From Liolophura sinensis (Eukaryota; Mollusca; Polyplacophora; Chitonida; Chitonidae), in assembly GCF_032854445.1 (NCBI RefSeq), contig NC_088305.1, positions 32,203,645 to 32,267,644 on the forward strand: a stretch of DNA of 64,000 nt, in the 5' to 3' direction. The first letter of the stretch is position 1, and each line of letters starts with the position of its first letter. The notes beneath the pieces were generated by a model. It ran no database searches and was not told the DNA's origin. It saw only the letters and a program-made list of their open reading frames with translations. A program made the translations under genes and the position numbers. Shown piece by piece: positions 1-12,689 of this stretch.

Positions 1-412
1 AGCTTGATGTCTTTGGTGCGAAATTGCAACATTTTCAGGCGCCAGTTTTCAATATTATCACCTTATATCGAGAATGGTTTGTGTCGTCAGAAACAGGCGA
101 GAATGGTTAGTATTCTCACCTATAAATCTTAAGTCTGTTAAAAGATTTCCTTGAGCACAAAGCATTCCCTTTCTTGAACGAGGCACCTTACACGTGTATT
201 GAAATGTGAATATGTAAATCTGTCATATCTGTTCTTGCCCGTCGCAAAGGTATTTATTTTGCTCTTTTGCAGTTAATGCAACCGGTGATAAATTTAAGTT
301 TCTGAACAAAGGCAACTTATTCTTTGTAAACGTGTGACATCGCGTAGATTACCATTCTTTTTGAGGACCTGTTATAAATACCTGATGCAAACAAATCTCT
401 CTAAACCGATAC

Positions 413-597
413 CCAGCGAACACTTCATTCAGCCACAGCCCGTCGGGCTGTATTTGGAATCTTGGGTATTTATCACTGACATAAGTGACATTAGTGTATT
501 GTGCACTGGTGTTCTTGGTGACTTTGAGTACAATACGGCCGTACTGAGCGATACAGGGTAATGCACCATCGATACGATAATCCAGGCTACTCCACAT
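413..597 (-). CDS. possible coding exon, extracellular-like protein
   Basis: A minus-strand frame opens with ATG at 597-595 and stays open past a donor-like GTATCG at 412-407. The translation looks protein-like rather than repeat-like: it contains KNTS and TNVTY, two N-glycosylation sequons, then YPRFQIQPDGLWLNEVF. About 70-80 bases upstream on this strand is a TATA-like tract (near 668-680), so this could be a first coding exon. I do not recognise the family. No downstream exon can be placed because the gene would continue beyond the window's left edge. The plus-strand frame over the same bases looks less like protein. Chance remains a real alternative. Confidence 0.25.
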
Positions 598-1224
598 AAT
601 GCGACTTAATCCAGATCAACCATCACGTGACGTGTGAAGAGTCGTGCCCTCGCGCGGATCAGTATAATATAAAACTGTTTCGACACGTTTGACAGACGAC
701 TTCAAGCAAAAATTAATCGTTCTTTTTTCCCCAGAGAAAAAATGTGCAGCCCAATAAAAAGCTTATCCTGCCCTAAATGAAAGCTTTGCCCAACAGGGCA
801 CTTAGAGAGGCGGCTTCCTTTGATAAAATATTAACATCGATTTAATTTTACTAATGAGCTTTTACCACATCAAACCTATCCCCACTCCCCTCTCCACATA
901 GACATTTGTCACTTCCCTTCCCCTCCTCGCGTATTCAGTCACCTGAAGAGTGAGCGCTAACAAAACCTACCAGTGAGCTCTATATTATTGGACATCTTCC
1001 ACATCTATATGCATCTATATATAGTTCTGTGTAGTCTGGAAACGTACCGTAATCGGCAATAGTTGTATGCAGTCTGGAAACGTACCGCACATTGTTAACT
1101 TTCGGAACACGCAGACCATAAAAAAGATGCACAGGAGCAAACATTTCACGCTAAATGCCTCTTGCATGAATGTTTATATCGGCAACACAGGTGACACCCG
1201 CAAATATGCTAACGCTATTTAGGA

Positions 1225-1375
1225 CTTTGTTTGTTTATTTATTTATTTATTTATTTATTTATTTCTTAGCGCAGTACTCAAGAATATTTCACTTATACTA
1301 CTGCGACCAGTATTATGCTGTGAGGAAACCGTGCAGAGCCCGGGGAAAACCAACGACCATCCGGAGGAATTAGTG
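1225..1375 (-). mobile_element. SINE 3' fragment with (ATTT)n tail
   Basis: Read on the minus strand this is the right half of the tRNA-derived SINE that recurs through the window: the tail gtgaaatattcttgagtac followed by an (AAAT)n tract (plus strand 1231-1263). The tRNA-like head is missing. A more decayed piece with the same order of motifs follows at about 1491-1600. The region 600-5390 otherwise shows no gene that I can support. Confidence 0.6.
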
Positions 1376-1699
1376 ATCAAACTGATGATTTTCATGAATT
1401 CAGTCCAACAGTGCATGATGATTCATAATTAAAGTTGGCCTGAAGTGTATTGTTGCAATGACGACAATACACTTTCCATGTACGCTTTCGTGATTTATTT
1501 ATTTATTTGATTCATTTTGCTTCACTTACATATATGTGACGTTCGTCAGAAGTAGGAGTTGATAAAACCGTGCAGGGCTCGGAGGTAAATGTACTCAGCT
1601 CGTCACATTTCGGTCTAACCATCATAACCTCCAACCTCCGAACCCCCAATCCCAGTGGGCGTGGGAACTTTCATGTGAAATCGTTGTCTCTCTCAGTCA

Positions 1700-4600
1700 T
1701 TGAGCTCTTCGTATACTTTGCCAACAGGAAAATTTGGCCTTTGATGACATTGTAAAAGATCACACTTAATATTTTCAATAAATATGACAGTTGTCCTTTA
1801 CGAATATCTGATATATAGCGATACGATAAACAATACATTAGCCCGATCAGATGACGCCATCATACATATGAATTCATATCAGTCCACCCACGTCATTAGA
1901 CCTGGTCACTGTTATGGAAATAAAAAGTACAGCCGAATGCGTTGGACCGCTAGAGGGGAAACTCGGAGAGATTTGAATTTATGGCTGTCTGTTTACGTTA
2001 CACCTACACTGCTATATATTTGGGTTGATCTGACAGTGGGAATATCAGACTAAATGAATTGTCACGTACTAAATTATGAACAAGACGAGATAATCTTTTG
2101 TGATAAACGAAACCTTTAGAAGCTTCTTGTATGATTTGAATTTTAAATTTCCGCGTTAACATAAGACCCCTTTGGCGAGAAGACGCTGTATCTGTCTAAC
2201 TTAAAGAATTAACCCTTGTGCATTGCCAGCTTACTCTCGACGCCCGGCTCACAATTGAGTTTGTCTTCGTATAATATCTGCTTGTAATACGTTTAGAGGT
2301 GAATCTGTAAAATTTGCCATTATGCAATTCTCAAAAGGTTCTTTCTTCAAAGCTGCAAAAAACCCCAACAAACCTTCTAAGCAAAAAATCAATAATATAT
2401 CAGAAGCTTTCTAAATAATTAAACAAGAGCCGATTGGAATGAAAATGCATGATAAATGTTGGTTAGAAGTTTAGGGTGGCCATAATCCCTGGAGATGAGT
2501 TGTTGGTGACACAGCAATGTCCCCTACCATGGCGGACAACCAAGCCAAATCGCTGAGATCCTTTCTGACGTACAGGAAGCAGCAGTCTTCCACAAGAATC
2601 CAGGCGAGATTTTTTTTTCCAACGCCGTCCATCATGAATGTGGATTTGAAACATTCACGATGGTTTGTATCAACCATTCACGTATTAAGCAAGCGTTCAC
2701 ATTTGCTTTATTATCTCGAAAAGGCCGATTTGTGACAAATTGGCCGGTGTAGTGTAGGTTATTTTTACTGCTATTATATCGAGAATTACATCGTGTGTGC
2801 CACTTACAACCCATTTTTATGCATTGGCATATATATTTATAATCACATAATGATGGTTTACATGTTTGCGGTTAATTACAAGTACGGGTCATGTCAGATA
2901 TGTCATCGGAGACAAAGTTTCGAAATACACCTAAGTTGCACGCTCAAAGTGGGAAAGACGAAAGATAAACTTTAAAGAAATTTTTCTGAATATGGTATAA
3001 TGGGCAGCAGTCACTATTCGTTTGTTAAAAAAAAAACACAAAAAATAATACAACCTGAGTTATTTAGGAAGGTAGACCTAAGTGGCCAGTCATTTTTTCC
3101 TGAAGTGTTTGGTAACTCTATAAATCAAGTTTTAATCAGGAATCCACGGAGGCAACTGGACGCGCAATATTAGAGCAACCAGAAACTCAATATCGCGTCA
3201 CCAGTGCCCCATGCAAATGTGGTAAAAACAGGGATCGGGTGATGTTACGGACAACGTCTTCGGATTATAGAAATAAATCGTCCTTCTTCAGCTCAAGTTG
3301 ATAGCCTGGCGGAGCTTTCGATTTTGTTATTGTGCGTGATTTAGCTTTCTTTGAAATGCGATTTGTGGGATGTGCAATATCACAAAAATAAAAAGCTATT
3401 CTTCTTATGTTTCATGTTGGGCGCTTTACCAATGAATTTCTGAATTTGGCCCGGTGTTGTCTTTTCTTTTAAGGGTGAGCCCGCACAACACCACTTTCAA
3501 TACTGATGTTGTTTCACTCACATTGCCACTGGTTTTTGTCTTGTATATGCCATACCCAGATGGTATCAAATGTCAAGGTACGATGATTGTCCCTTTAGCC
3601 ATTGATATTAGAGAGTGTCTGGTTTAGGAATACCTTCTTGGATTTTTTTTCCAAACCGACGACCCAGAATCCTTTTACGTATAGCGTAGCATTCATTTAC
3701 TAGTCGAAGGCGTCACTATTAATATATGCGATATCATTCAACTCTGGGCGAACCAGATGTCTGTAGTTGTATACACGGACACACAAACGGAATAGTCTCA
3801 TGTTTATACTTTCTGTAAATAGGTTTTAAAATTAAATCGTCCAAGATAACTATAGGTCATAATTTCATTTATGCTGTAATAGTCACAAATGTTTGGTTTT
3901 GTTCAGTAACTGCTTGTAATAACTCAAGATTCCTTTAAAAATATATCTACGTTATAACCAGCTTTTTTAGTTATTCTGGGCGTTATGTACATGTTACTCC
4001 TGTTAACCTTATCCATACAACGAAAACCTGAGAAAGGGTCGTAAAATTAGGGTAACGTATCAGTGCATGCCGGATGCCTTGGGTAATGTGCCTGACCAAT
4101 AACTAGTTACCAGCTGTCATCATACACCAGCCTATTATGTACATCTGGCAGCAGTGTGTGATTTCAAGGACAGTCTGATCTACCCATTCAGTATATTTTT
4201 TCACATTTGTTTGCTAAACTCTATACGGGTATCTGGGTAGACGGAAGTGTTTTGTGTGACTGACACCAGACCGCACATTTCTACAAACCCGGTGTTACCC
4301 TGTTCTTTGTCATTGCTTGTATTAATTTCATAGTTCCGGTAGAGAATTTTGCAATAGTTGGATCAGTGAACGTATGTCTGAGTCAGCAATATGCTTATGG
4401 TATATACGCGTTGAGAATGCACAAGGTCTACAGCCAAACTGATTCTCATAGCATTTTAAACGTCGAAGCAGTTGAGATACAGTTTACTTATAAGGTATAA
4501 AGTTTGATAACACGGGAAGTATTTAACTCTGTCCTCCATAAAAGAACAAAACCAGCTCTGGTATGTGCCAGAAATATAGGATTTGTATTAATTCTGATGC

Positions 4601-5390
4601 TGGATTAATAATTTGGTCTAGGCTATTATGTGTTTTAATATCGGCTTTTCACATAAATCAAATTAAAAATTTATTTATTTCATTGTGAAGCCCTTCATTC
4701 GAAGAATTTCATAATATACGGAATACATATGCTTTATATAGTTAAATTAGCAATGAATGCATACAAAACCAAATAAAACTTCCAGTGCCATGCGTAAGGG
4801 CTCAGTATACCTAGAGCTCAGGAAACAGCTAACAAAAACCGTTCTGCGGAAGATGTCAAATCGACGAAACATGATTGGCCTAATTTACACCCTCGTGAAG
4901 CTAAATTTATACTCAGTGTTCTCGCAATTACATGGGTAGTTTATTTTAAAGAGTATATTTTGTCGTCACTATTCTCCGCGTAGGAGCCGTGTATAACAGA
5001 CAAACAAAAGACACTTTATTCTTTTTGTGCCCCGCGTTTTTCGATGGTTTTTTTATTTATTCATACATTTAATAATTTGTTATTTCAAATAGTACCCAGT
5101 TTACTTTGCTCTATCGACCAGACAGCTAATACAAGTGAAATAATGTTGAGTACGGCCTTGAACCTCAATTTAATAAATAAACGAATAAACTTTTATAGGC
5201 CATCCTTTAAAGACACTTCCTTTTGACGTTCTCTAGTAACACATATCTCTGAAACATTATTGAAAGCACTACGGTTTTTACCAGGACACGCACAAAGACA
5301 CACTTCTTTCTACGTAAAATTGTACGGGTTAATTCTGTAAGATGGAATTTTAAGAGTTGTTGCATGAAGTGAATCTTTTTGGAATTTTCC
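1700..5390. other. AT-rich stretch without supported genes
   Basis: Only short open frames of 60-89 codons without splice context or recognisable motifs occur. There are no long arrays. I see nothing that I can annotate as a gene, although small exons without homology cannot be excluded by eye. Confidence 0.4.
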
Positions 5391-5395
5391 ACTGC

Positions 5396-5645
5396 ATTGC
5401 ACAGTGTGGTACTTGATTATTTAGGCTTTTGGCCACATTGGCAGTTTGGTACTTGATGATTAGGGCTTTTGGCCGCATTGGCAGTGTGATACTTGAGGAT
5501 TTGGGCTTTTGGTCACATTGGCAGTGGGGTACTTGATGATTTAGGCTTTTAGCCACATTGGCAGTTTGGTACTTGATGATTTAGGCTTTTGGCCACATTG
5601 GCAGTTTGGTACTTGATGATTTAGGCTTTTGGCCACATTGGCACT
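5396..5645. repeat. minisatellite, 40-bp unit, about 6 copies
   Basis: The unit begins ggtacttgatgatttaggct and continues with tttggccacattggcagttt. Copies differ by a few substitutions. An ORF on the minus strand across it is a repeat by-product. Confidence 0.9.
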
Positions 5646-6529
5646 ACCCCCGCCATAACGCAGGGATACTTCGAGTAGACTCACACTTGGGATTAAAGTT
5701 ACTTCGAAATGTGCGAATTAAAAAGAAAAGAATGTAAATGTATGCATTGGGATATGGCCACACCCTTCGTATACGATAGGCTAGCCTTTTTTAAACGCAA
5801 AATACCTACACTGTACCTGGTATTAAGCTTATTCTGCGTGGGTGAGTTTACCTGAGACTAAACACAGATACAGACCTGCAGTATAATCAGATGCACTTTA
5901 TCGTCTCCAAAGATAATATACATTCCCACCTGTGAATCACCTGTTAACCCATTCAGGTTTTCACTGTGATCAATGGTGTGTTCCGGTCACTCAGGCTTAC
6001 TGAGATCGTGGCTATACAACCTTGATCCCCTGCGCACCATTCATGTATATGTAGTGTGTGGGGGTGTCAGTGACTTAGATATTTAGGGTACGGTCCTGAT
6101 TTGAGCTGAACGACAGACTGGCGTGTGTATCTTTATTTGCATACAGATTATAAGTCAATGCTGGGCAGACAGCGCCCTCTTACGGATATCAGGTTACCTG
6201 TGTATATAGACCGAGAATTGAACTTGATCACTAAAGTACAACACAAGTGGATAGGATTACCAGTCTTTACACAAGATCGTGAGACGGATAACGTCAGATA
6301 AATCCCACACTTAAATCCTTACTAGTGGAAGGTAAAACCAGGAACAGATAGAAGCTTGACGGGATTTATGTTGTACACCTTTGTTTCCGTGCCCCACCCA
6401 TACCAATTCGTTAGTACCTCAGCCTTTCCCACTGAAATCGCCACATTGGTGATTTATGTAAATGGTTTGTCTGTTCCTCAGTGAGTGGGAATCAGAGCAC
6501 GTTTGATTGAAAGCTGGGTATTCCCTGCA

Positions 6530-7676
6530 ACCATTCCATAAGCAACTCCACACATGTATTCCATATAGCCATTCCAATCTACCGTTTCTTACACTAATCC
6601 TACACTACCATTCCGTACATCAATTCCACACTACCATTCCGTACAACAATTCCACACCATCATTCCGTACAACAATTCCACACTACCATTCCATACAAAA
6701 CTGCCACACTACCATTCCGTACAACAATTCCACACTACCATTCCTACAACAATTCATCACTACCATATGGTACAACAATCCCACACTATCTTCCGTACAT
6801 CAACTCCACACTACCATTCCGTACAACAATTCCACACTACCATTCCGTACAACAATTCCACACTACCATTCCGTACAACAATTCCACACCATCATTCCGT
6901 ACAACAATTCCACACTACCATTCCATACAAAACTGCCACACTACCATTCCGTACAACAATTCCACACTACCATTCCTACAACAATTCATCACTACCATAT
7001 GGTACAAACAATCCCACGCTATCTTCCGTACATCAACTCCACACTACCATTCCGTACAACAATTCCACACTACCATTCCGTACAACAATTCATCACTACC
7101 ATTCCGTACAACAATTCCACACTATCATTGTGTACAACAATTCCACACTACTATTCCATACAAAACTGCCACACTACCATCCTGTACAACAATTCCACAC
7201 TACCATTCCATACAAAACTGCCACACTACCATTTCGTACAACAATTCCACATTACCATTCCTACAACAACTCATCACCACCATATCGTACAATAATTCCA
7301 CACTATCTTCCGTACATCAACTCCTCACTACCATTCCGTACATCAATTCCACACTACCATTCCATACAAAAATTCCACACTACCTTCCGTACAACAATTC
7401 CAGTCTATCATTCCCACAACAATTCATCACTACCATATCGTACAACAATTTCACACTTCCATTCCGTACAACAATTCCACATTACCATTCCATACAACAA
7501 TCCCACACTACCATTCCCACAACAATTCATCACTACCATATCGTACAACAATTCCACACTACCTTCTGTACAACAATTCCACACTACCATTCCATACAAC
7601 AATTCCCACACTACCATTCCGTACAACAATTCCACACTACCATTCCATACAACAATTCCCACACTACCATACATAA
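6530..7676. repeat. minisatellite, 26-bp unit with higher-order blocks
   Basis: The unit is close to ccattccgtacaacaattcc plus acacta. Variant units (accatatggtac, actatcttccgtac, cattcctacaacaattcat) recur together near 6735-6800, 6965-7045 and 7250-7325, so larger blocks were duplicated as well as single units. The two plus-strand ORFs of 262 and 313 codons and the minus-strand ORF over it are rich in His, Thr, Tyr and Asn only because of the repeat. I do not annotate them as genes. Confidence 0.95.
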
Positions 7677-7682
7677 TACCTA

Positions 7683-7828
7683 ACATACATACCTGCGGAT
7701 GGTCTTAGGTTTACCCCATGGCTCTGCGCGGTTCCTCCCACCATATTGTTGGCCGCCCTCGTGTAAGTGAAATATTCTTGATTACGGCGTAAAATCAAAT
7801 AAATAAAATAAATAAATAACATATAACA
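7683..7828 (+). mobile_element. tRNA-derived SINE, 3' half, plus orientation
   Basis: The element reads ctgcgcggttcctcccacc, then gtgaaatattcttgattacg and the aaaatcaaataaataaa tail. The head is replaced by the minisatellite that ends immediately before it. Confidence 0.75.
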
Positions 7829-7965
7829 ATACATACATACATACATACATACATACATACATACATACATACACACATACACACATACATACATACATAC
7901 ATACATACATACATACATACATACATACATACATACATACACACACACATACACACATACACACA

Positions 7966-7995
<30 letters not shown>
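7829..7995. repeat. microsatellite (CATA)n
   Basis: About 40 tetranucleotide units of acat with scattered acac variants directly follow the AT-rich SINE tail, so the array probably grew out of that tail. Three overlapping minus-strand ORFs of Met-Tyr-Val-Cys repeats are artefacts. Confidence 0.95.
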
Positions 7996-7999
<4 letters not shown>

Positions 8000-10535
8000 C
8001 AAACATATACCTGAACGTACGTACTGGCCTACACGGGTGAATAATGTCCATCTTTAGAAATGTCATTTTTGTGTTTTTGACGTACCTCAACAAGACAAGA
8101 CCAGAGAATTATTCGTTAACGTAGGTACTTGAATATATACTGTTTTGAAGTACCCTATTGAGGCTTTCTTTTTTTTTATCTTTTTTTTAACCTGTTCTGT
8201 GACTGTTTTATAGAAGAGGCTGTCGACACCTCTCTCCAATATGATGACCCACATAGATTCACAAAGCAAATTCCTCAGCCGTGGGGTATGCCTGTGTTGA
8301 TAAATCAGGTAAAAAAAACTTTCAGCTGCCCTATTTTGGATTTGAAAATTGGTATTTGGCTTGGAGTGTAAGATGTTAGACAACAACCAGCCACAGAAAA
8401 AACGGTAAACTTGGCATAGAATCAGATCATAGCGTTTGGTTGATAATAAGTGTAAGTGGAAAAGAACATTAACTCTACAACATCAAGTTTTAGTGCTAAG
8501 TTAGCATTGGGAATATCGTACAGTTCATTTATACTATAATCTTTTCCTGAAAGCCGAATTGAGCATTTTGAGGGGCTCTAACAAATTACATTTCTTGTAG
8601 AGGTGAATAAATTCTTGTTTCTGTGTTTTTCACAAGAAAAATTAAACAGCAACGGGGATGTAATGCTGCGCTTCTGTACGACCTTTATGGATCGTCGCTT
8701 TCTAACATGCACGTGTATGTTATGTGCTTTAATCCTACACTGCCACATGGCTACACTTATGAATTTCATTTCATTGTTCAGAACTAATTTCAGTTCTGAA
8801 GTAAATCGAATTTCAGGTCACGTTCCTTCATTGTGTTCTTGTCTTGGATATAAAAGATTTATGTTATTAAACCAAAGGTAACTTGACTGTCACTTGAGTT
8901 GGCTTCAATCCTGCCCTCAACAATTTTTTTTTTGTACCACGGAAGGTCAAAATCCCTCCGCACCCTATCGCAAAGGTGTGGAGCATTGTGGTGTATGCAC
9001 GTTCTTGTCGGTACCACTTGGAACCTAAACATATGCTATTACACTGTCTTCAGCCTTTGTAGTGACACAGACCGGAACGGTGTGGCTCCATTACCTCTCC
9101 TGAAGGTTTTTATGAAGCTCTTTGCCGTCTCTCACGGAAAATTTGCCTTTTATTTATGTTTTGTGGATCAGAACAAGTCTCCAGAACTTCATTTTTACGT
9201 TCATTATCAAGTATGCCTGAAAACATTTAATTAAAGGTGAACACATGTTGTCACACCAAGCCCTAGTGCCTATTCACATAAGAATGTGTTTACTTTATAG
9301 CCATTAGACAAGTCAAGGGCCAAAAAAGTATTTCCAAGACAAAATTTAGTACGGTAAGTTTAGACCAGCACATAATTCTTATAGCGCATACGCCGATCTC
9401 ATTTCACATGCAAATCAAGGATATAGAGAGCGGCGCATGCGCTGTAAAGGCGTGTGGTGTGAACGCATACCCATTTAATTGCTGCCTCACTGGAACGCCA
9501 TGTTGGGTACACGAGACATGACGCCTTATATGGTCACAGTACATTGACAGTGGGACAACTATACATATTTGCCCACGCACATTTCCTTATGTCGAGCGAC
9601 AAAGGTTGAAGTATCAGCTTGATTTTAAAGTCATGACGCAGTTAATTCTGAACTGAACCAAGGTGTCCCGCTCAAGGGAATCCCAAACTACACATAGTAT
9701 ATATCGACACAACTTCTGCCTCTGAGACGTATCAAACGTGTTGACGCAGGTACAACTGTTCCATCCTTTTTTTTTTACCTAATTCTGCTTAAGGCATGAC
9801 GATAGATGGCTTTTAACTTGCTTCTATTCACGCATTTACAAGCACAGTTAGAATAACATCCTAACTGGGGAAACTGTGAACGGTCCGAACTTCACCAGTT
9901 ACGCGTGTGCCCATTCGCCAGCTACCCTTCTGTCGTCGATGCTCATGTTTCGCTCCCTGTGTCGTAGTCTTTTGATACTTTGGACTGCTAATCTTTTATG
10001 CTTGTAAGGCATTCGTAAACAACTTCAGCAGATTTATGGACAGGAAAAGGTCATAACTTCTTAGATATGCATCTGGAGTCTTCCACACACACAAAATGAT
10101 CTCTAGGAATAACACTGGAATTTTTTCCGAAAATCGGCAAAATAGAGTGTTATATTTCCCGTATTAAACGAGGGTCTTCCGTAGAATTGCCAGCAAGCGC
10201 AATTTGACACATGTGTAGGAAAACTGGCTTCCGGAAAAGGTCTTGTTATCTTTGCATTATTAAGCTCTGGGCGTCCTTTGGGTAGATTTTTTGGTAATTT
10301 TCTGTGAAATTCTGCCATACGACCCTTTTAGGCGCCGAGATACCACAATAATTGCAAAATAATTTACAGACAAAATGTATTAAAGGCAATACCCGGTTTG
10401 CTATGAAAATCACATTAAACGCATTGAGGAATGCCAGAGAGAGTTGTGGTTGATATTTTTATCTTTTTTAAATGTGTTTTTATTAATGCCATGCCGTCAT
10501 GGTTCATTGCATGACATAATTCGTTGGCTTTCCAA
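8000..10535. other. non-coding stretch with dispersed repeat remnants
   Basis: There is no supported gene. A short exon-like segment at about 9055-9104 (tcttcag acceptor, open frame to a GTTTTT donor-like site) is too weak to call. About 9477-9560 contains a motif beginning gctgcctcactggaacgcc. Related text occurs near 26415 and 30250, which suggests an old dispersed repeat family. Confidence 0.35.
9376..9456. repeat. inverted repeat (hairpin), dispersed family
   Basis: The left arm agcgcatacgccgatctc pairs imperfectly with the right arm gagagcggcgcatgcgct across a loop of about 25 bases. A related single arm, tatagagagcgaaacatgcg, lies near 54752, so this is a dispersed element and not a unique hairpin. 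Confidence 0.5.
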
Positions 10536-10539
10536 TCGG

Positions 10540-10745
10540 TGTCCGCAGCAGAGGAAAGGTGGGTGAGTTGCCGAACCTGTCTATTTTGCCTCTCTGTCTG
10601 GCAGCAGAGAGAAGGTGGGTTGAGCTACCTTACCTGTCTGTTTGCTGGTCTGTCTGGCAGCAGAGGGAAGGTGGGTGAGCTACCTTACCTGTGTGTTTGC
10701 TGGTCTGTCTGGCAGCAGAGGGAAGGTGGGTGAGCTACCTTCAGC
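10540..10745. repeat. minisatellite, 55-56-bp unit, about 4 copies
   Basis: Each unit contains ggcagcagagggaaggtggg followed by tgagctaccttacctg and a gtttgctggtctgtct segment. The first copy is partial. Confidence 0.9.
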
Positions 10746-10984
10746 CATTTTTCTCCATAAATACCAGTTAACATATACATGCACCCTTCTCCTTTACTTT
10801 GTAACAAGGTTCGGCGCAGTGTTATTCCTTTGTTGGACCATGTGATCGAGGGTGGTAGAGTTATAGGGTGTGGATTTGTAACCTGTACGTTTTAGCTGTG
10901 CGTAAGTTTCCGCTCTAAAAGTGCCCATTCGTTTTGTAAGGTATAGTTCAATACTGAGACAAGTCTGACTTATCATTTCTTTTC

Positions 10985-11045
10985 ACTTATGAGTGAATGA
11001 TTATGGCTTAACGCCACGTCGGTAATATATCAGCTATATCCTGAC
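10985..11045 (-). mobile_element. SINE tail fragment, second family
   Basis: The minus strand reads gctgatatattaccgacgtg then gcgttaagccataatc. This resembles the tail of another mollusc-type SINE family (gatatggctgaaatattg ... gcgttaa). A related plus-strand remnant lies at about 12610-12645. The assignment is from memory of the motif. Confidence 0.4.
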
Positions 11046-11318
11046 CAGCCCGCGTTTGAAATTGTTTACTTAATAAAATCTGATATATGAAAACTTGGCG
11101 TGAGGGTCAGTCAATGAGTCCACAACACAGACTAGCAAAACAGGTTGTCAGTTACATCTGCCATGACTTCTAAGCTACAAGAACAATATTGTGTGGGCTA
11201 AAACATATCTGTGTATTACGTTACTATCCGCGTTCAGTACAAGTCTGAACCCAGTCCATCTTCCCTCACCACAACTCTGTTTTACTTCCCACTTAATCAC
11301 TAGATCATGCACCCGGGT

Positions 11319-11332
11319 GGGGGGGGGGGGGG
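11319..11332. repeat. homopolymer G14
   Basis: This is a run of 14 G following cacccgggt. Length polymorphism and sequencing error are likely here. Confidence 0.95.
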
Positions 11333-12689
11333 TATTGTGCCATTGTTTCCCGTCCATTGTGCTCTGTGAAGTGTGCTTATCAGTATATCTTATCTCTAAC
11401 TTATCTCTTAGCTCTAACTATTCTCAGTCGATCTGATACGTTACCTGTACAAGTTCTTACCTGTCCTGTGTTAATGAGTGAGCGAGTAATTGACCCGGTA
11501 CAAAAACTTAACCTTGTATTCATACACACACTTCTCTTTAATAGCAATTGTATTTTAATTCGTTTCTACAGCAATGATAATTAAATAAACAAATAATTAG
11601 ATAAGCATTCAATGTTCGACCCCCGCCTCCACTCCCCGCGACAACTGCACTCTAGTAGTCAATCACATGTCAATCTTGATTTTATTTTTTAGAATCATTG
11701 TGTTCTCAAAAAAAAACAAGGGAGAGTAAATAATAACATCAGATGCAGGAGTTCGGTTTATAAGTTTTATGTGACTAAAGGAAATAATAAGTCGTTTATA
11801 CTGTAAGCCACCTGATGGAGTTGTCAAAATGACAGTTATTAACACGTATTCTGTACCACTCGAGTCAACGGTTTTAAATGTCCACATCGTGGATGGAGGA
11901 GTTAAAACGTAGGCATGTTGTTGATGTGTCGCCGCATATCCTGTTTGTACTAGTGTATTCGACAGGTCTCCACGAGGTCAACCCTTCCATGTGCCATCGA
12001 CGAGGTAATTAGGTAGCCACATGGCTATAATATCACAGGCTTTCTATACATTATATGCAATTATCACATTTTTGCGGAGTTCTGAACGAATTAAGCGTGT
12101 TGTGATGTGCGGTCTACAATCAGCAGCCGTCCCTTGGTGGAATCTTATCCGTGACCACAGACGTGAGTCAGGCAGTTTCCGGAGAGCGGACTATACAGGC
12201 AACAAATGTGATGCCGAATTTGACAACAGTATGCCAACACGTTCGCCACTAATACACTAGTACGTTGTTTTTAAGCTGAGTATTTTCTAGAGATTGTACA
12301 TTTGTTTGTCATAAGTAACACGCATGACAAAGGAGCCGAGTGACTGATTCATACATTCGATTCTTCACATGGGTGTTGGTTGAGGAAGATGAAAGCCTAG
12401 AGTCAATCACCTTAGTATCTCCTCTCCAACCCGATGTGTAGCTAATGGTCTAATGCTGAGTAAGTTTGTGTCAAGTCTGAGAATGTTTGTGTCAAGTCTG
12501 AGAATGTTAAAGCGTTATTTGACCCCCCACATGTGCAGAGGCTAGTGTCTTCGGCATGGCGTTCCGGTGAGGTAGCCCTGTGAACATCGCTGAGTAAAGA
12601 CACGTTACCATAATGATATGGCTGAAATATTGTTGGAATTCACACTGCAAATTGAGCTGCATCACCTCCAACGGATTGATTTATGATTG

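Noticed and set aside
6507..7708. ORFs of 262 and 313 codons, low-complexity His/Thr/Tyr/Asn
   Set aside because: They are entirely made of the 26-bp minisatellite in two frames; no signal peptide or unique domain.
7664..8093. Met-Tyr-Val-Cys repeat ORFs on the minus strand
   Set aside because: These are translations of the (CATA)n microsatellite.
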